From assembly GCF_004364335.1 (NCBI RefSeq), contig NZ_SOCR01000020.1, positions 1 to 52,167 of the forward strand: DNA of 52,167 nt, read 5' to 3'. This document shows, piece by piece, positions 33,698 through 42,103 of the stretch. Source of the DNA: Pseudomonas graminis. GTDB lineage: Bacteria; Pseudomonadota; Gammaproteobacteria; Pseudomonadales; Pseudomonadaceae. Position 1 is the first letter of the stretch. Every line of letters begins with the position of its first letter. A program made the translations under genes and the position numbers. The notes beneath the pieces were generated by a model that was not told where the DNA came from, ran no database searches, and saw only the letters and a program-made list of their open reading frames with translations.

Positions 33698-34576
33698 TCC
33701 ATCGAAGACCTGCGCCTGGCGGTCGCCCTGAGCCGTGCCGAATCCCTGAGCGCGGCGGCCAGAGCCCTGAATGTCTCGCCGCCAGCGTTGTCCATGCGCC
33801 TGCGTAAACTGGAGACGCTGCTGGGCCTGACCCTGGCTAACCGCGACGCCCGCCGCCTCAGCCTGACCGCCGATGGCGAACGCTTCTCCCGGGAAAGCGC
33901 GCTGTTGCTGGAACAGCTGGAAGCGCTCCCGGAATCCTTCCGGCAAAAAGACGAAAGGTTGGTGGGTACCTTGCGGCTGGCGGCGCCGTTTGGCTTTGGA
34001 CGCCAGCGACTGGCACCGCTGCTGGCGCGTTTCATCCGCCTGCACCCGCAGTTGTGCCTGCACCTCGATCTGCGCGAAACCCCTTGGCCGGATCGGCACG
34101 ACAGCGACGCGGTGATCCACATAGGCCACCTCAACGACAGCCTGTGGACCGCGCGGCAACTCTCACCCAACGAACGCTGGCTGTGCGCAAGCCCGGCCTA
34201 CCTGCAAGAACACGGCGAGCCGACCTCGCCGGACCAACTCAGCGCCCACCGCTGCATCTGCATCCGTGAAAACGACGAAGACGTCACCCTCTGGCACCTG
34301 CGCAAAGGCCCCGCCCGCAAAACCCTGCGCATTGAACCGGCCCTGCTGACCAACGACGGCAGCGTCGCCCGCCGCTGGGCCGAGCAAGGCCTGGGCCTGG
34401 TCCTGCGCTCACAATGGGACGTCAGCGACGCCATCGCCAGCGGCAACCTCGTCCGCGTCCTCGCCGACTGGAACTTCGACAGCGCCCCCGTCAACCTCCT
34501 CGTACCCTCCCGCAAACTGCGCAGCCCGAGGGTGCAGGCGCTGGTGGCGTTTCTGGAAGATGCGTTGAAAGTGTGA
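33692..34576 (+). CDS. LysR-family transcriptional regulator
   Basis: 294 residues. The N-terminal winged helix-turn-helix is visible at residues about 4-62 (LRLAVALSRAESLSAAARAL, then VSPPALSMRLRKLE). A periplasmic-binding-like effector domain occupies about 90-290 (LVGTLRLAAPFGFGRQRL). It is transcribed away from the DSD1-RidA-FAD-GNAT operon across 95 bases, the standard arrangement for a LysR activator and its target. A dyad overlapping its own start supports autoregulation. The effector is probably a D-hydroxy amino acid or a product of it. Confidence 0.92.
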   Translation: MISIEDLRLAVALSRAESLSAAARALNVSPPALSMRLRKLETLLGLTLANRDARRLSLTADGERFSRESALLLEQLEALPESFRQKDERLVGTLRLAAPFGFGRQRLAPLLARFIRLHPQLCLHLDLRETPWPDRHDSDAVIHIGHLNDSLWTARQLSPNERWLCASPAYLQEHGEPTSPDQLSAHRCICIRENDEDVTLWHLRKGPARKTLRIEPALLTNDGSVARRWAEQGLGLVLRSQWDVSDAIASGNLVRVLADWNFDSAPVNLLVPSRKLRSPRVQALVAFLEDALKV

Positions 34577-34636
34577 GTGGGGAAGTTTGATAGGGAAGCA
34601 GGCGTTACACAGCAACATCGGCGACGCCGCGACTGG

Positions 34637-34890
34637 CCTCTTCCCGGCTAAAGCCGGTCCCACTAAAAAGCACCGCGCGTTCTGTAGGACCGGCTTTAGC
34701 CGGGAAGGCGTCAGGCGTTACACCACAAAATCGCCGGCGTCCAAAATGACCTATTCCCGGCTAAAGCCAGTCCCACTAAAAGCGCGCGTAGACCAGTGAG
34801 ACTGTCGACGCGGAGCGTCAGGGGATGCATTCCCACGCAGAGCGTGGGAACGATCAAGATCAAAGGCTTCCCGGCTAAAGCCGGTCCTAC
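34637..34890. repeat. Mosaic of REP palindromes and GACGC-type hairpins
   Basis: Five CCCGGCTAAAGCCGG-class palindromes in alternating orientation are interrupted at about 34806-34852 by a second hairpin pair. That pair is GACGCGGAGCGTC followed by CCCACGCAGAGCGTGGG. The same order recurs at 51543-51940. Confidence 0.9.
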
Positions 34891-34909
34891 CAAGCGCTTT
34901 TGATCTTCA

Positions 34910-35056
34910 TACGCAAAAAGCCCAGACACCGCAGAACGCGACTTGGGTGCAGGCCGAACGCAGACGACGCGCAGTGGGTCGAGCCGCATGGATGCGGCGA
35001 GAGCGCCGTCAGGACATGGATGTCCGTTCGGCGCGGGCCTACGGAGCGTCGTCGGA
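34910..35056. repeat. 147-bp dispersed element, copy A
   Basis: The sequence from TACGCAAAAAGCCC to GTCGTCGGA recurs at 52021-52167 with the same length and about ten mismatches by my count. It contains short palindromes (CCGCATGGATGCGG, GGACATGGATGTCC). It continues for a further 140 bases here to a fourfold TTGATC tandem (35173-35196); the matching continuation of the other copy is outside the window. ORFs within it look non-coding, with Arg/Pro-rich shadow composition. Confidence 0.85.
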
Positions 35057-35204
35057 GTGAGGGTATTCCGACGAAGGAGGAACCCAACCAGGAGCAAGCA
35101 CCCTTGGTTACTTGGGGTGCTTTTCCAAGTAACTCGCCGAAGGCGAAACAGTCTGCCCCCAGGCAGACGCCCTTGATCTTGATCTTGATCTTGATCTGAA
35201 AAAA

Positions 35205-35918
35205 TCACTTCACCGCATAGACCTTGCGGACGTAAACCCTACTGGTCCACGCACAAAACGCCCCCTTCACCACAAACACCGTATCCCCCGCATTAACCGT
35301 CACCTCACCGCCCTCATCATCGGCCAGCGTCACGCTCCCCTCCAACAGATGCATCAACTCATGCAACCGATGAGCACGACCATGGCGCTGATAAGGCGTC
35401 GAATCCCAAATCCCCACCTTCAACGCCGTCACCTCATCATCGAACAGACTCAACGCCCGACACTGCGGCGCAGGCCCGATCAAAATCGGCGGCTCCAGCG
35501 TCGCAGACGGATTCAGCCACAGATGCGCCGGCAACAGCGTTAAACCGGCGCGCGCAGGCGCGTTCTCAACATCCACCGCACAAAACGCCCACTCACTGCC
35601 ACTGCTGGCATGCACCGCCACCCGACTGCCACGGCCAATCACCGCACTGCCGCCGACGCCCAACTCCAGCGTCTGCTCCGCACTGCTCAACACCACATGC
35701 CCCGCGTGCACCACCAACGTCTCGCTGTAGGGAAAGTCCTCGATCAACGCGTCGCCGGTGAACCGCACCAGCCCGGCCGACACCCCGTCATCGCCGCGCC
35801 ACGCCACCTGTCGCGCCTCGGCAAAGGGATCAAGGGCGCTCAACGGAGCCGAGTTGAAAGACGTTGAAACGCCGCTGCCATCAGCGCGCGCCAACAGCAA
35901 AATACCGGGAGATGACAT
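35205..35918 (-). CDS. Bicupin-domain protein
   Basis: 237 residues. Two cupin-like halves are seen. The N-terminal half (about 50-120) contains GHVVLSSAEQTLELGVGGSAVI. The better-conserved C-terminal half (about 165-235) contains LLEGSVTLADDEGGEV and AGDTVFVVKGAFCAW, resembling the EutQ/ureidoglycine-aminohydrolase-type cupin_3. The catalytic role is unknown. It is the second gene after the GNAT, 21 bases apart, and often such small cupins accompany amine-oxidising enzymes in Pseudomonas. The stop lies next to the fourfold TTGATC repeat. Confidence 0.82.
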   Translation of the reverse strand: MSSPGILLLARADGSGVSTSFNSAPLSALDPFAEARQVAWRGDDGVSAGLVRFTGDALIEDFPYSETLVVHAGHVVLSSAEQTLELGVGGSAVIGRGSRVAVHASSGSEWAFCAVDVENAPARAGLTLLPAHLWLNPSATLEPPILIGPAPQCRALSLFDDEVTALKVGIWDSTPYQRHGRAHRLHELMHLLEGSVTLADDEGGEVTVNAGDTVFVVKGAFCAWTSRVYVRKVYAVK

Positions 35919-35939
35919 GGTTAACGCTCCGTTAAAAAG

Positions 35940-36791
35940 TCAGCCGATCGCTTGAGTGATCAGCGCAAAAGGTTGGACGCCCTGACTGGCCTGGGGCGGC
36001 GTGCCCCGTGCCATCTGCACCACGGTGTCGACGTTCTTCAGGCCCGCCGTTTCCAGCCAGTCGCTGAGGCCGCAGGCCACGGGGATGTCGATGCGCACAA
36101 AAGTGTCCGGCACCTGGGCCAGCAAGACGGCGATCAGGTGCTGGGCCTGATGGATGTTCTCCGCCACCACCGGCCCGATGCAGCGCCCGCGCCCGAATGG
36201 CCGCAGCAGGGCGAAACCGCGCAGTTGACCGTCACGCTCGATGCCCACGGCGTGCTCGACTTGCAGGTCGCGCAACACATCGCGGCGGTCCAGGCCGCTG
36301 CCGGCTTTGGCGAGGGCGAGCAGGGCGGCGTGATCGTCGGCGGTGAGGGCGCGGCAGGTTTCACCGTCAGCCAGCTCCACCAGCGCCGGCACAATGGCCT
36401 GCCCCTGATGCTGCTGCACCCGACCAAACTCAATAAAACCCTGGCTTTCATACAACGGCTTGCCAGCGACGGTGGCGTTGAGAATCGGCGTGCGCGGCTC
36501 GCACGCGGCGAGGGCCATCTCCATCAGTCGGCGGCCGATGCCCTGGCCCTGATAATCGTTGCTGACGATCACCAGGCCGATGGTCGCGAAATCCCCTTGC
36601 GTGCAGACAAACGCGCTGCCGATCAGGCGGCCGCCGTCCATCACCACAAAGCCGTCGCTGACCCGGTGCAGCATCGCCCAGTCGTCCAGGCGATGGGGCC
36701 ATTTCAGTTGCACCGACAGGTCATGGGCGGCGGTCAGGTCGGCGACGGTCATTCGGCGGTAGGTATAAGAAGGGTGCGGCAGGGCGGACAT
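35940..36791 (-). CDS. GNAT-family N-acetyltransferase, paralog of 30019-30861
   Basis: 283 residues with the same two-domain plan as its paralog: an acetyl-CoA loop at QGQGIGRRLMEMALAA in the N-terminal half, then a second domain ending FALITQAIG. A GGAG ribosome-binding site precedes ATG 36791. It heads a two-gene unit with the bicupin and is divergent from the large catabolic operon. The two GNAT genes thus flank the LysR/D-amino-acid module and the repeat mosaic. Substrate unknown; small amines or amino acids are likely. Confidence 0.9.
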   Translation of the reverse strand: MSALPHPSYTYRRMTVADLTAAHDLSVQLKWPHRLDDWAMLHRVSDGFVVMDGGRLIGSAFVCTQGDFATIGLVIVSNDYQGQGIGRRLMEMALAACEPRTPILNATVAGKPLYESQGFIEFGRVQQHQGQAIVPALVELADGETCRALTADDHAALLALAKAGSGLDRRDVLRDLQVEHAVGIERDGQLRGFALLRPFGRGRCIGPVVAENIHQAQHLIAVLLAQVPDTFVRIDIPVACGLSDWLETAGLKNVDTVVQMARGTPPQASQGVQPFALITQAIG

Positions 36792-36984
36792 GGCGAGGCT
36801 CCGTTATGCATTATTCAAGTAGCGCTGAACGCCTGTATCCCACCTGATTAAAGGGCTGACAAGAGGGCGCGGGATATTCGGCAGATTCGTCGCACGGCGG
36901 GGGACGCGACCCTACTTCGTACTTAAATCCGGGGCGAGGGCGGCAGCAAATGCCAGGGACGGATTGGATCGCTTCAGCCCCGAT

Positions 36985-37118
36985 GATCGTTCCCGCGCTC
37001 TGCGTGGGAATGCATCCCCTGACGCTCTGCGTCAGCTTGCGCACGCCGCAGAATCTTTGCCTGCGTTGGGACGCGGAGCGTCCTGGGCGGCATTCCCACG
37101 CGGAGCGTGTGAACGATC
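36985..37118. repeat. Inverted pair of GACGC/CCCACGC-type hairpins
   Basis: GATCGTTCCCGCGCTCTGCGTGGGAATGC on the left is mirrored by GCATTCCCACGCGGAGCGTGTGAACGATC on the right, with the GACGCTCTGCGTC and GACGCGGAGCGTC hairpins between them. It is the same second repeat class seen at 34806 and 51640. It occupies the middle of the 611-base gene-free stretch 36792-37402. Confidence 0.88.
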
Positions 37119-37249
37119 AACATTATCTGCCGCCGCAAGCCCCATTCTTAAGCCTTCCCACCGTGCAATCCCCGGAAAAGCCCCCTAAAAGCGCACAAAC
37201 ACAGGCCCTGCCCAAGGCTGGCGCGCACCGCAAACTCTGCTGAGGCCAG

Positions 37250-37299
37250 CCACCAAAACGGTGGTTTGTATTGAGCACGGGGCGTTTTAGACGGCATAT
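37250..37299 (+). promoter_or_regulatory. Candidate promoter region of the catabolic operon
   Basis: A hairpin CCACC-AAAAC-GGTGG (37250-37264) lies just upstream of TTGAGC (37271-37276) and GCATAT (37294-37299), spaced by 17 bases. This would be a moderate sigma-70 promoter with an operator-like dyad abutting the -35, about 100 bases before the first gene. It was found only by eye. Confidence 0.3.
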
Positions 37300-37402
37300 G
37301 CTGATTTCACAGTGCTGTAATGAACCTGTGCTGCAACGAGGCCGCCGCGCCGCCAGGGCAGCGAACGCTTGCCACACTCAACTGACTTCAGGACCGCACT
37401 CA

Positions 37403-38071
37403 ATGAGCTTTCTTCGTCCCAAATTCATTACGTTCGACTGCTACGGCACGCTCACCAACTTCCACATGGGCACCATGACCCGCGAGCTGTTCGCTGACCG
37501 CGTCACCCCTGAACAGATGGACCAGTTCGTCAAAGACTTTTCGGCTTATCGCCTTGATCAGGTCATGGGCGACTGGCAGCCGTACGACGTGATCCTCAAG
37601 ACCGCCCTGGCCCGTACCTGCAAACGCTGGGGCGTGGAGTACCGCGATGAAGGCCAGCTGTATTACGACGCCGTGCCGACCTGGGGTCCCCATGCCGATG
37701 TGCCGGCCGGTCTGTCGAAGATCGCCGACAAGATTCCCCTGGTGATCTTCTCCAACGCCAGCGACAGCCAGATCATGTCCAACGTCGACAAACTCGGCGC
37801 GCCGTTCCACAAGGTCTTCACCGCCGAACAGGCCCAGGCCTACAAGCCACGCCTGGCGGCTTTTGAATTCATGCTCGACAACCTCGGCTGCGGCCCGGAA
37901 GACATCTTGCATGTGTCTTCGAGCTTCCGTTACGACCTGATGTCGGCCCACGACATGAAGATCAAGCACAAGGCCTTCGTCGCCCGCGGTCATGAAGTGC
38001 CGGCGAATGCGTTCTTCGAGTACCAGCAGATCACCGACATCGGCGGACTGCCGGCGCTCGTGGGCCTGTAA
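37403..38071 (+). CDS. HAD-superfamily hydrolase, haloacid dehalogenase type II-like
   Basis: 222 residues, about the normal length for the type II (L-2-haloacid dehalogenase) group. The nucleophile Asp12 is in ITFDCYGTL, the Ser/Thr motif in VIFSNASDS, and the lysine motif in EQAQAYKP. The final motif reads HVSSSFRYDLMSA rather than the SSNxWD of true dehalogenases, so the Asn and Trp used for halide handling are missing. The real substrate is likely not halogenated. ATG 37403 is supported by AGGA upstream and family alignment; the in-frame ATG at 37271 would add 44 unlikely residues. It is first in the operon. Confidence 0.88.
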   Translation: MSFLRPKFITFDCYGTLTNFHMGTMTRELFADRVTPEQMDQFVKDFSAYRLDQVMGDWQPYDVILKTALARTCKRWGVEYRDEGQLYYDAVPTWGPHADVPAGLSKIADKIPLVIFSNASDSQIMSNVDKLGAPFHKVFTAEQAQAYKPRLAAFEFMLDNLGCGPEDILHVSSSFRYDLMSAHDMKIKHKAFVARGHEVPANAFFEYQQITDIGGLPALVGL

Positions 38072-38125
38072 CTCAAACGCCGTCTAGCGGTTCCGCCACG
38101 CAGGTTTGGACACAAGGGGTTAAAG

Positions 38126-39400
38126 ATGGGCAGTGAATCCTACTGGCTCGACACCGCACCGGCGTTCACCGGTGCCCAACTCGGCGGCTTGCCCGGGCAG
38201 GTCGACGTGGCCGTGATCGGCGGTGGATTCACCGGCCTGTCGGCGGCGCGGGCCTTGGCGCTCAAGGGTGCCAGCGTGGTGGTGCTGGACGCCGGCCGGG
38301 TCATCGGCGAAGCCTCAGGTCGCAATGGCGGGCAGTGCAACACCGGCGTGGCGCAGGATTACGCCGGGCTGCATGCCAGCCTCGGTGCAGCCAAAGCGCG
38401 TGCCTATTACCAGGCCTATGAAAGCGCGGTACAGACGGTGGTTTCGTTGGTCGAGCAGGAGAGGATCGCCTGCGATCTGGTGCGCAACGGCAAGCTCAAA
38501 CTGGCCGCCAAACCCCTGCATTACGACGGCCTGGCCCGCACCTGCGAGCTGATCCGCCAAGAGGTGGACGCCGACGTCGAGCTGCTGAATGCCGAGCAGA
38601 CCCGCGACGAAGTCAACTCGGCGCAGTTCCATGGCGCCTTGTTGCAGCGCAACGGCGTGCAGATGCACGTCGGCCGCTTCGGTGTCGGTCTGGCGGAAGC
38701 GGCTGCCCGGCGCGGCGCCATGATTTACCAACACACCGCGGTCAAGGACTGGAAGCCCGAGGCAGGGGGTTATCAGGTCAACACCGCCAAGGGTTCGCTG
38801 CACGCCGGGCAAGTGCTGCTGGCGACCGGCGCTTGCCAGCACGGCGACCTCGGCTGGTACCGCCGGCGGATCGTGCCGGTGGGCAGTTTTGTCATCGCCA
38901 CCGAAGTCTTGCCCCAGGCGCTGATCGACGAGTTATTGCCGCAGCATCGGGCATACGTGACCAGCCGCATGATCGGCAACTACTTCCGCCTGACCCCGGA
39001 CAACCGCCTTCTGTTTGGCGGGCGTGCGCGGTTTGCCATGTCCGACGGCGTCTCCGACGCCAAGAGCGGCAAGGTGCTGCAGGCGGCAATGCTGAACATG
39101 TTCCCGCAGTTGGCCCACGTGAAAATCGATTACTGCTGGGGCGGTCTGGTGGACATGACGTCCGACCGTCTGCCCCGCGCCGGCCAGCACGGCGGCGTGT
39201 TCCATTCCATGGGCTACAGCGGCCATGGCGTGCAGATGTCCGTGCACATGGGCCAGGTTATGGCCGAGGTCATGGCCGGCAACGCGGCGGCCAACCCCTG
39301 GCGTGAACTGGAGTGGCCGGCGATCCCCGGTCACTTCGGCAAGCCATGGTTTCTGCCGTTCGTGGGCGCGTATTACCGCTTGCAGGACTATTTGCACTGA
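38126..39400 (+). CDS. FAD-dependent amine oxidase, PuuB/OrdL-like
   Basis: 424 residues. The N-terminal FAD motif VIGGGFTGLSAARALALKGA is followed by EASGRNGGQCNTG, characteristic of gamma-glutamylputrescine oxidase (PuuB) relatives. The C-terminal FAD-binding segment SMGYSGHGVQMSVHMGQ is present. Such enzymes oxidise a secondary or primary amine, giving an aldehyde and ammonia or amine plus H2O2. The aldehyde dehydrogenase later in the operon could take up that aldehyde. It has a good AAGGGG ribosome-binding site and follows the HAD gene by 54 bases. Confidence 0.9.
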   Translation: MGSESYWLDTAPAFTGAQLGGLPGQVDVAVIGGGFTGLSAARALALKGASVVVLDAGRVIGEASGRNGGQCNTGVAQDYAGLHASLGAAKARAYYQAYESAVQTVVSLVEQERIACDLVRNGKLKLAAKPLHYDGLARTCELIRQEVDADVELLNAEQTRDEVNSAQFHGALLQRNGVQMHVGRFGVGLAEAAARRGAMIYQHTAVKDWKPEAGGYQVNTAKGSLHAGQVLLATGACQHGDLGWYRRRIVPVGSFVIATEVLPQALIDELLPQHRAYVTSRMIGNYFRLTPDNRLLFGGRARFAMSDGVSDAKSGKVLQAAMLNMFPQLAHVKIDYCWGGLVDMTSDRLPRAGQHGGVFHSMGYSGHGVQMSVHMGQVMAEVMAGNAAANPWRELEWPAIPGHFGKPWFLPFVGAYYRLQDYLH

Positions 39401-39496
39401 GCCGCCCGCTGTAGCGTCACCGTCGTCTGCGTTTCCAGGACGCTCCGGACATCCGTGAGCACTCGAATATCCCGATCATCGACAGGTAGCCTTGAC

Positions 39497-41134
39497 ATGA
39501 CTGACCACAAAGACACCCCCGAGCTTATCTCCGGCCCAGACAGCCTGCGGGTATTCGAAGGCCTCAATCGCGGCATGTCGCGGCGCAACGCCCTGCAGAT
39601 GCTCGGCCTTGCCGGAGTCGCAGCAGCGGGGGCGGGCAGCCTGTTCGGCAGCGCCGGCAAACTGTTCGCCGAAGAAGCCACCGCTGGCGGCAAGGGCAAG
39701 CCGGGCGGCAAGATCCGCGTCGCCGGCATGTCCAGTTCCACCGCCGACACCCTCGACCCGGCCAAGGGCGCGCTGTCCACCGACTATGCCCGTCACTACA
39801 TGTTCTACAACGGCCTGACCCGTTTCGATAAGCACCTGGTGCCGCAGCTGGAACTGGCCGAGCGCATCGATAACGTTGACGCCACGCTGTGGACCATCAC
39901 CCTGCGCAAGGACGTGACCTTCCACAACGGCAAGAGCCTCAGCGCCGCCGACGTGGTGTTTTCCCTCAGCCGGCACAAGGACCCGCTCACCGGTTCCAAA
40001 GTCATGCCGCTGATGGAGCAGTTCGCCGAGATCAAGGCCACCGGCCCGAACGAAGTGCAGATTCGCCTCAGCGCGCCGAACGCCGAACTCCCGTCCATTC
40101 TCGCCGTGTCGCACCTGTTGATCGTTCCCGAGGGCACCACCGATTTCAACAAAGGCATCGGCACCGGGCCGTTCACCGTCGGCGAGTTCAAGCCGGGTGT
40201 GCGTTCGGTGGCCGTGCGCAACAAGAACTACTGGAAACCGGGCCTGCCGTACCTGGACGAGATCGAATTCATCGCCATTGCCGACGAGCCGTCGCGGGTC
40301 AACGCGCTGCTGTCCGGCGACGTGCACATGATCAACGAGGTCAACCCGCGCTCCACCACGCGCATTGCCGCCAGCCCCAAACACCGCGTCGTCGATGCAC
40401 CGTCGGGCAACTACACTGACTTGATCATTCGCCAGGACCAGCTGCCCGGCAAAAGCCCGGAATTCACCCAGGCCATGAAACTGCTGCTGGACCGCGAACA
40501 GGTTAAATCCGCGGTCTTCCGTGGCTTCGCCGTGGTCGGCAACGATCACCCGATTGCGCCAGGTTCGCGCTACTTCAACACCGACCTGCCGCAGACGGTC
40601 TACGACCCGGAAAAAGCCAAATTCCTGCTGAAGAAAGCCGGCATGGAAAGCATCACCATGCCGGTCATGGCGTCGCCTGCCGCGACAGGTTCGGTGGACA
40701 TCGCCGTGCTGCTGCAGCAATCGGCGAAACAGGCCGGGCTCAAGCTGGACGTGAACCGTCTGCCGAGCGACGGCTACTGGTCCAACCACTGGATAAAGCA
40801 CCCGTTGAGCTTCGGCAACATCAACCCGCGACCGAACGCCGACGTGATGTTCTCGCAGTTCTTCCAGTCCAAGGCGCCGTGGAACGAGTCCGGCTGGCAG
40901 AACGATCAGTTCGACCAGTTGCTGATGCTGGCCCGGGGTGAAACCGACGACGCCAAGCGCGCCAAGATGTACGGCGACATGCAGACCCTGGTGCACGATC
41001 ACTGCGGCATCGGCGTGCCGGTGTTCATCAGCAACATCGACGGCGTCGACCAGCGCATCAAGGGCTACGACTCCAACCCGTTGGGCGGCTTCATGGGCTA
41101 CATGTTCGCCGAGCAGGTGTGGCTGGACGCTTGA
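39497..41134 (+). CDS. ABC transporter substrate-binding protein, dipeptide/opine type (family 5)
   Basis: 545 residues. The N-terminus has a twin-arginine stretch (GMSRRNALQMLG) before a hydrophobic segment and a likely cleavage after LFAEE, so export by the Tat route is plausible, unusual for this family. The body follows the family 5 SBP pattern (LRKDVTFHNGKSLSAADVVFS near residue 135, GTGPF near 220, then the C-terminal lobe). Family members bind dipeptides, oligopeptides, opines, nickel or heme. ATG 39497 was chosen; the in-frame ATG at 39455 would put 14 extra residues before the signal. It is followed within 12 bases by the permeases. Confidence 0.92.
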   Translation: MTDHKDTPELISGPDSLRVFEGLNRGMSRRNALQMLGLAGVAAAGAGSLFGSAGKLFAEEATAGGKGKPGGKIRVAGMSSSTADTLDPAKGALSTDYARHYMFYNGLTRFDKHLVPQLELAERIDNVDATLWTITLRKDVTFHNGKSLSAADVVFSLSRHKDPLTGSKVMPLMEQFAEIKATGPNEVQIRLSAPNAELPSILAVSHLLIVPEGTTDFNKGIGTGPFTVGEFKPGVRSVAVRNKNYWKPGLPYLDEIEFIAIADEPSRVNALLSGDVHMINEVNPRSTTRIAASPKHRVVDAPSGNYTDLIIRQDQLPGKSPEFTQAMKLLLDREQVKSAVFRGFAVVGNDHPIAPGSRYFNTDLPQTVYDPEKAKFLLKKAGMESITMPVMASPAATGSVDIAVLLQQSAKQAGLKLDVNRLPSDGYWSNHWIKHPLSFGNINPRPNADVMFSQFFQSKAPWNESGWQNDQFDQLLMLARGETDDAKRAKMYGDMQTLVHDHCGIGVPVFISNIDGVDQRIKGYDSNPLGGFMGYMFAEQVWLDA

Positions 41135-41146
41135 GGAGGCAGTGCG

Positions 41147-42103
41147 ATGAATAGCCATACGCTGTGGTTGATCTGCCGGCGCCTCGGTGCCGGGGTCGTG
41201 ACCCTGTTGATCGTGTCCATGGTCGTGTTCGCGATCACGGCCGTGCTGCCGGGCGACGCGGCGCAGCAATCCCTCGGCCAGTTCGCCACCCCTGAACAGG
41301 TGGCGGCACTGCGCCTGAAACTGGGGCTCGATCAACCCGGCGTGTTGCGCTATCTGCACTGGTTGATGAATTTGCTCACCGGCGACATGGGCCAGTCGGT
41401 GTCCAACGCCATGCCGGTGGGTGAATTGATGGCGGGCCGGGTGCCGAACACGCTGATGCTGGCGGGCGCCACGGCGCTGGTGTCGGTGCCGCTGGCGTTG
41501 ATCCTCGGTATCGGTTCGGCGATGGGGCGGGGCGGGCGCATCGACAGTTGCCTGAGCTTCATCACCCTGGCCATGGTCGCGGTGCCGGAGTTTCTGGTGG
41601 CGACCCTGGCGGTGCTGATTTTCGCGGTCAACCTCGGCTGGCTGTCGGCGCTGTCCTATGCCACCGACATCACCTCACCGCTGCAATTTCTGCGCACCTA
41701 CGCGTTACCGGTGATGACCCTGTGCTGCGTGATCGTGGCGCAGATGGCGCGGATGACCCGCGCCGCCGTCATCGACCAGCTCGACAGCCCGTACGTGGAA
41801 ATGGCCCGGCTCAAAGGCGTCAGCCCGATCCGCATCGTGTTGCGCCACGCCTTGCCCAACGCGATCGGGCCGATTGCCAACGCCATCGCCCTGAGCCTGT
41901 CTTACTTGCTCGGCGGGGTGGTGATCGTCGAGACCATCTTCAACTACCCCGGCATTGCCAGCCTGATGGTCGATGCCGTGACCAACCGCGACATGGCCCT
42001 GGTGCAAGCCTGCACCATGCTGTTCTGCGCGGCCTATCTGGCCTTGGTGTTGCTTGCCGACCTCTGCGCCATCCTCTCCAACCCGAGGCTGAGAAACCAA
42101 TGA
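41147..42103 (+). CDS. ABC transporter permease, DppB type
   Basis: 318 residues with about six membrane segments. The binding-protein-dependent transport signature is seen in EMARLKGVSPIRIVLRHALPNA, which contacts the ATPase. The N-terminal segment and the periplasmic loop with LGQFATPEQVAALRLKLGLD are typical of DppB/OppB. The start has a GAGGAGGCAG ribosome-binding site. Its stop overlaps the next permease start as ATGA. Confidence 0.94.
   Translation: MNSHTLWLICRRLGAGVVTLLIVSMVVFAITAVLPGDAAQQSLGQFATPEQVAALRLKLGLDQPGVLRYLHWLMNLLTGDMGQSVSNAMPVGELMAGRVPNTLMLAGATALVSVPLALILGIGSAMGRGGRIDSCLSFITLAMVAVPEFLVATLAVLIFAVNLGWLSALSYATDITSPLQFLRTYALPVMTLCCVIVAQMARMTRAAVIDQLDSPYVEMARLKGVSPIRIVLRHALPNAIGPIANAIALSLSYLLGGVVIVETIFNYPGIASLMVDAVTNRDMALVQACTMLFCAAYLALVLLADLCAILSNPRLRNQ

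Noticed and set aside
34711..35208. 165-codon and smaller ORFs inside the REP mosaic and 147-bp element
   Set aside because: They run through palindromes shared with other intergenic sites, are rich in Arg/Pro/Ser and begin in the TTGATC tandem. They reflect repeat sequence, not a protein gene.
39476..41359. 627-codon minus-strand ORF opposite the ABC binding protein
   Set aside because: Antisense shadow; repetitive His/Val/Gly/Gln composition and no ribosome-binding site, while the plus-strand frame has a signal peptide and family motifs.
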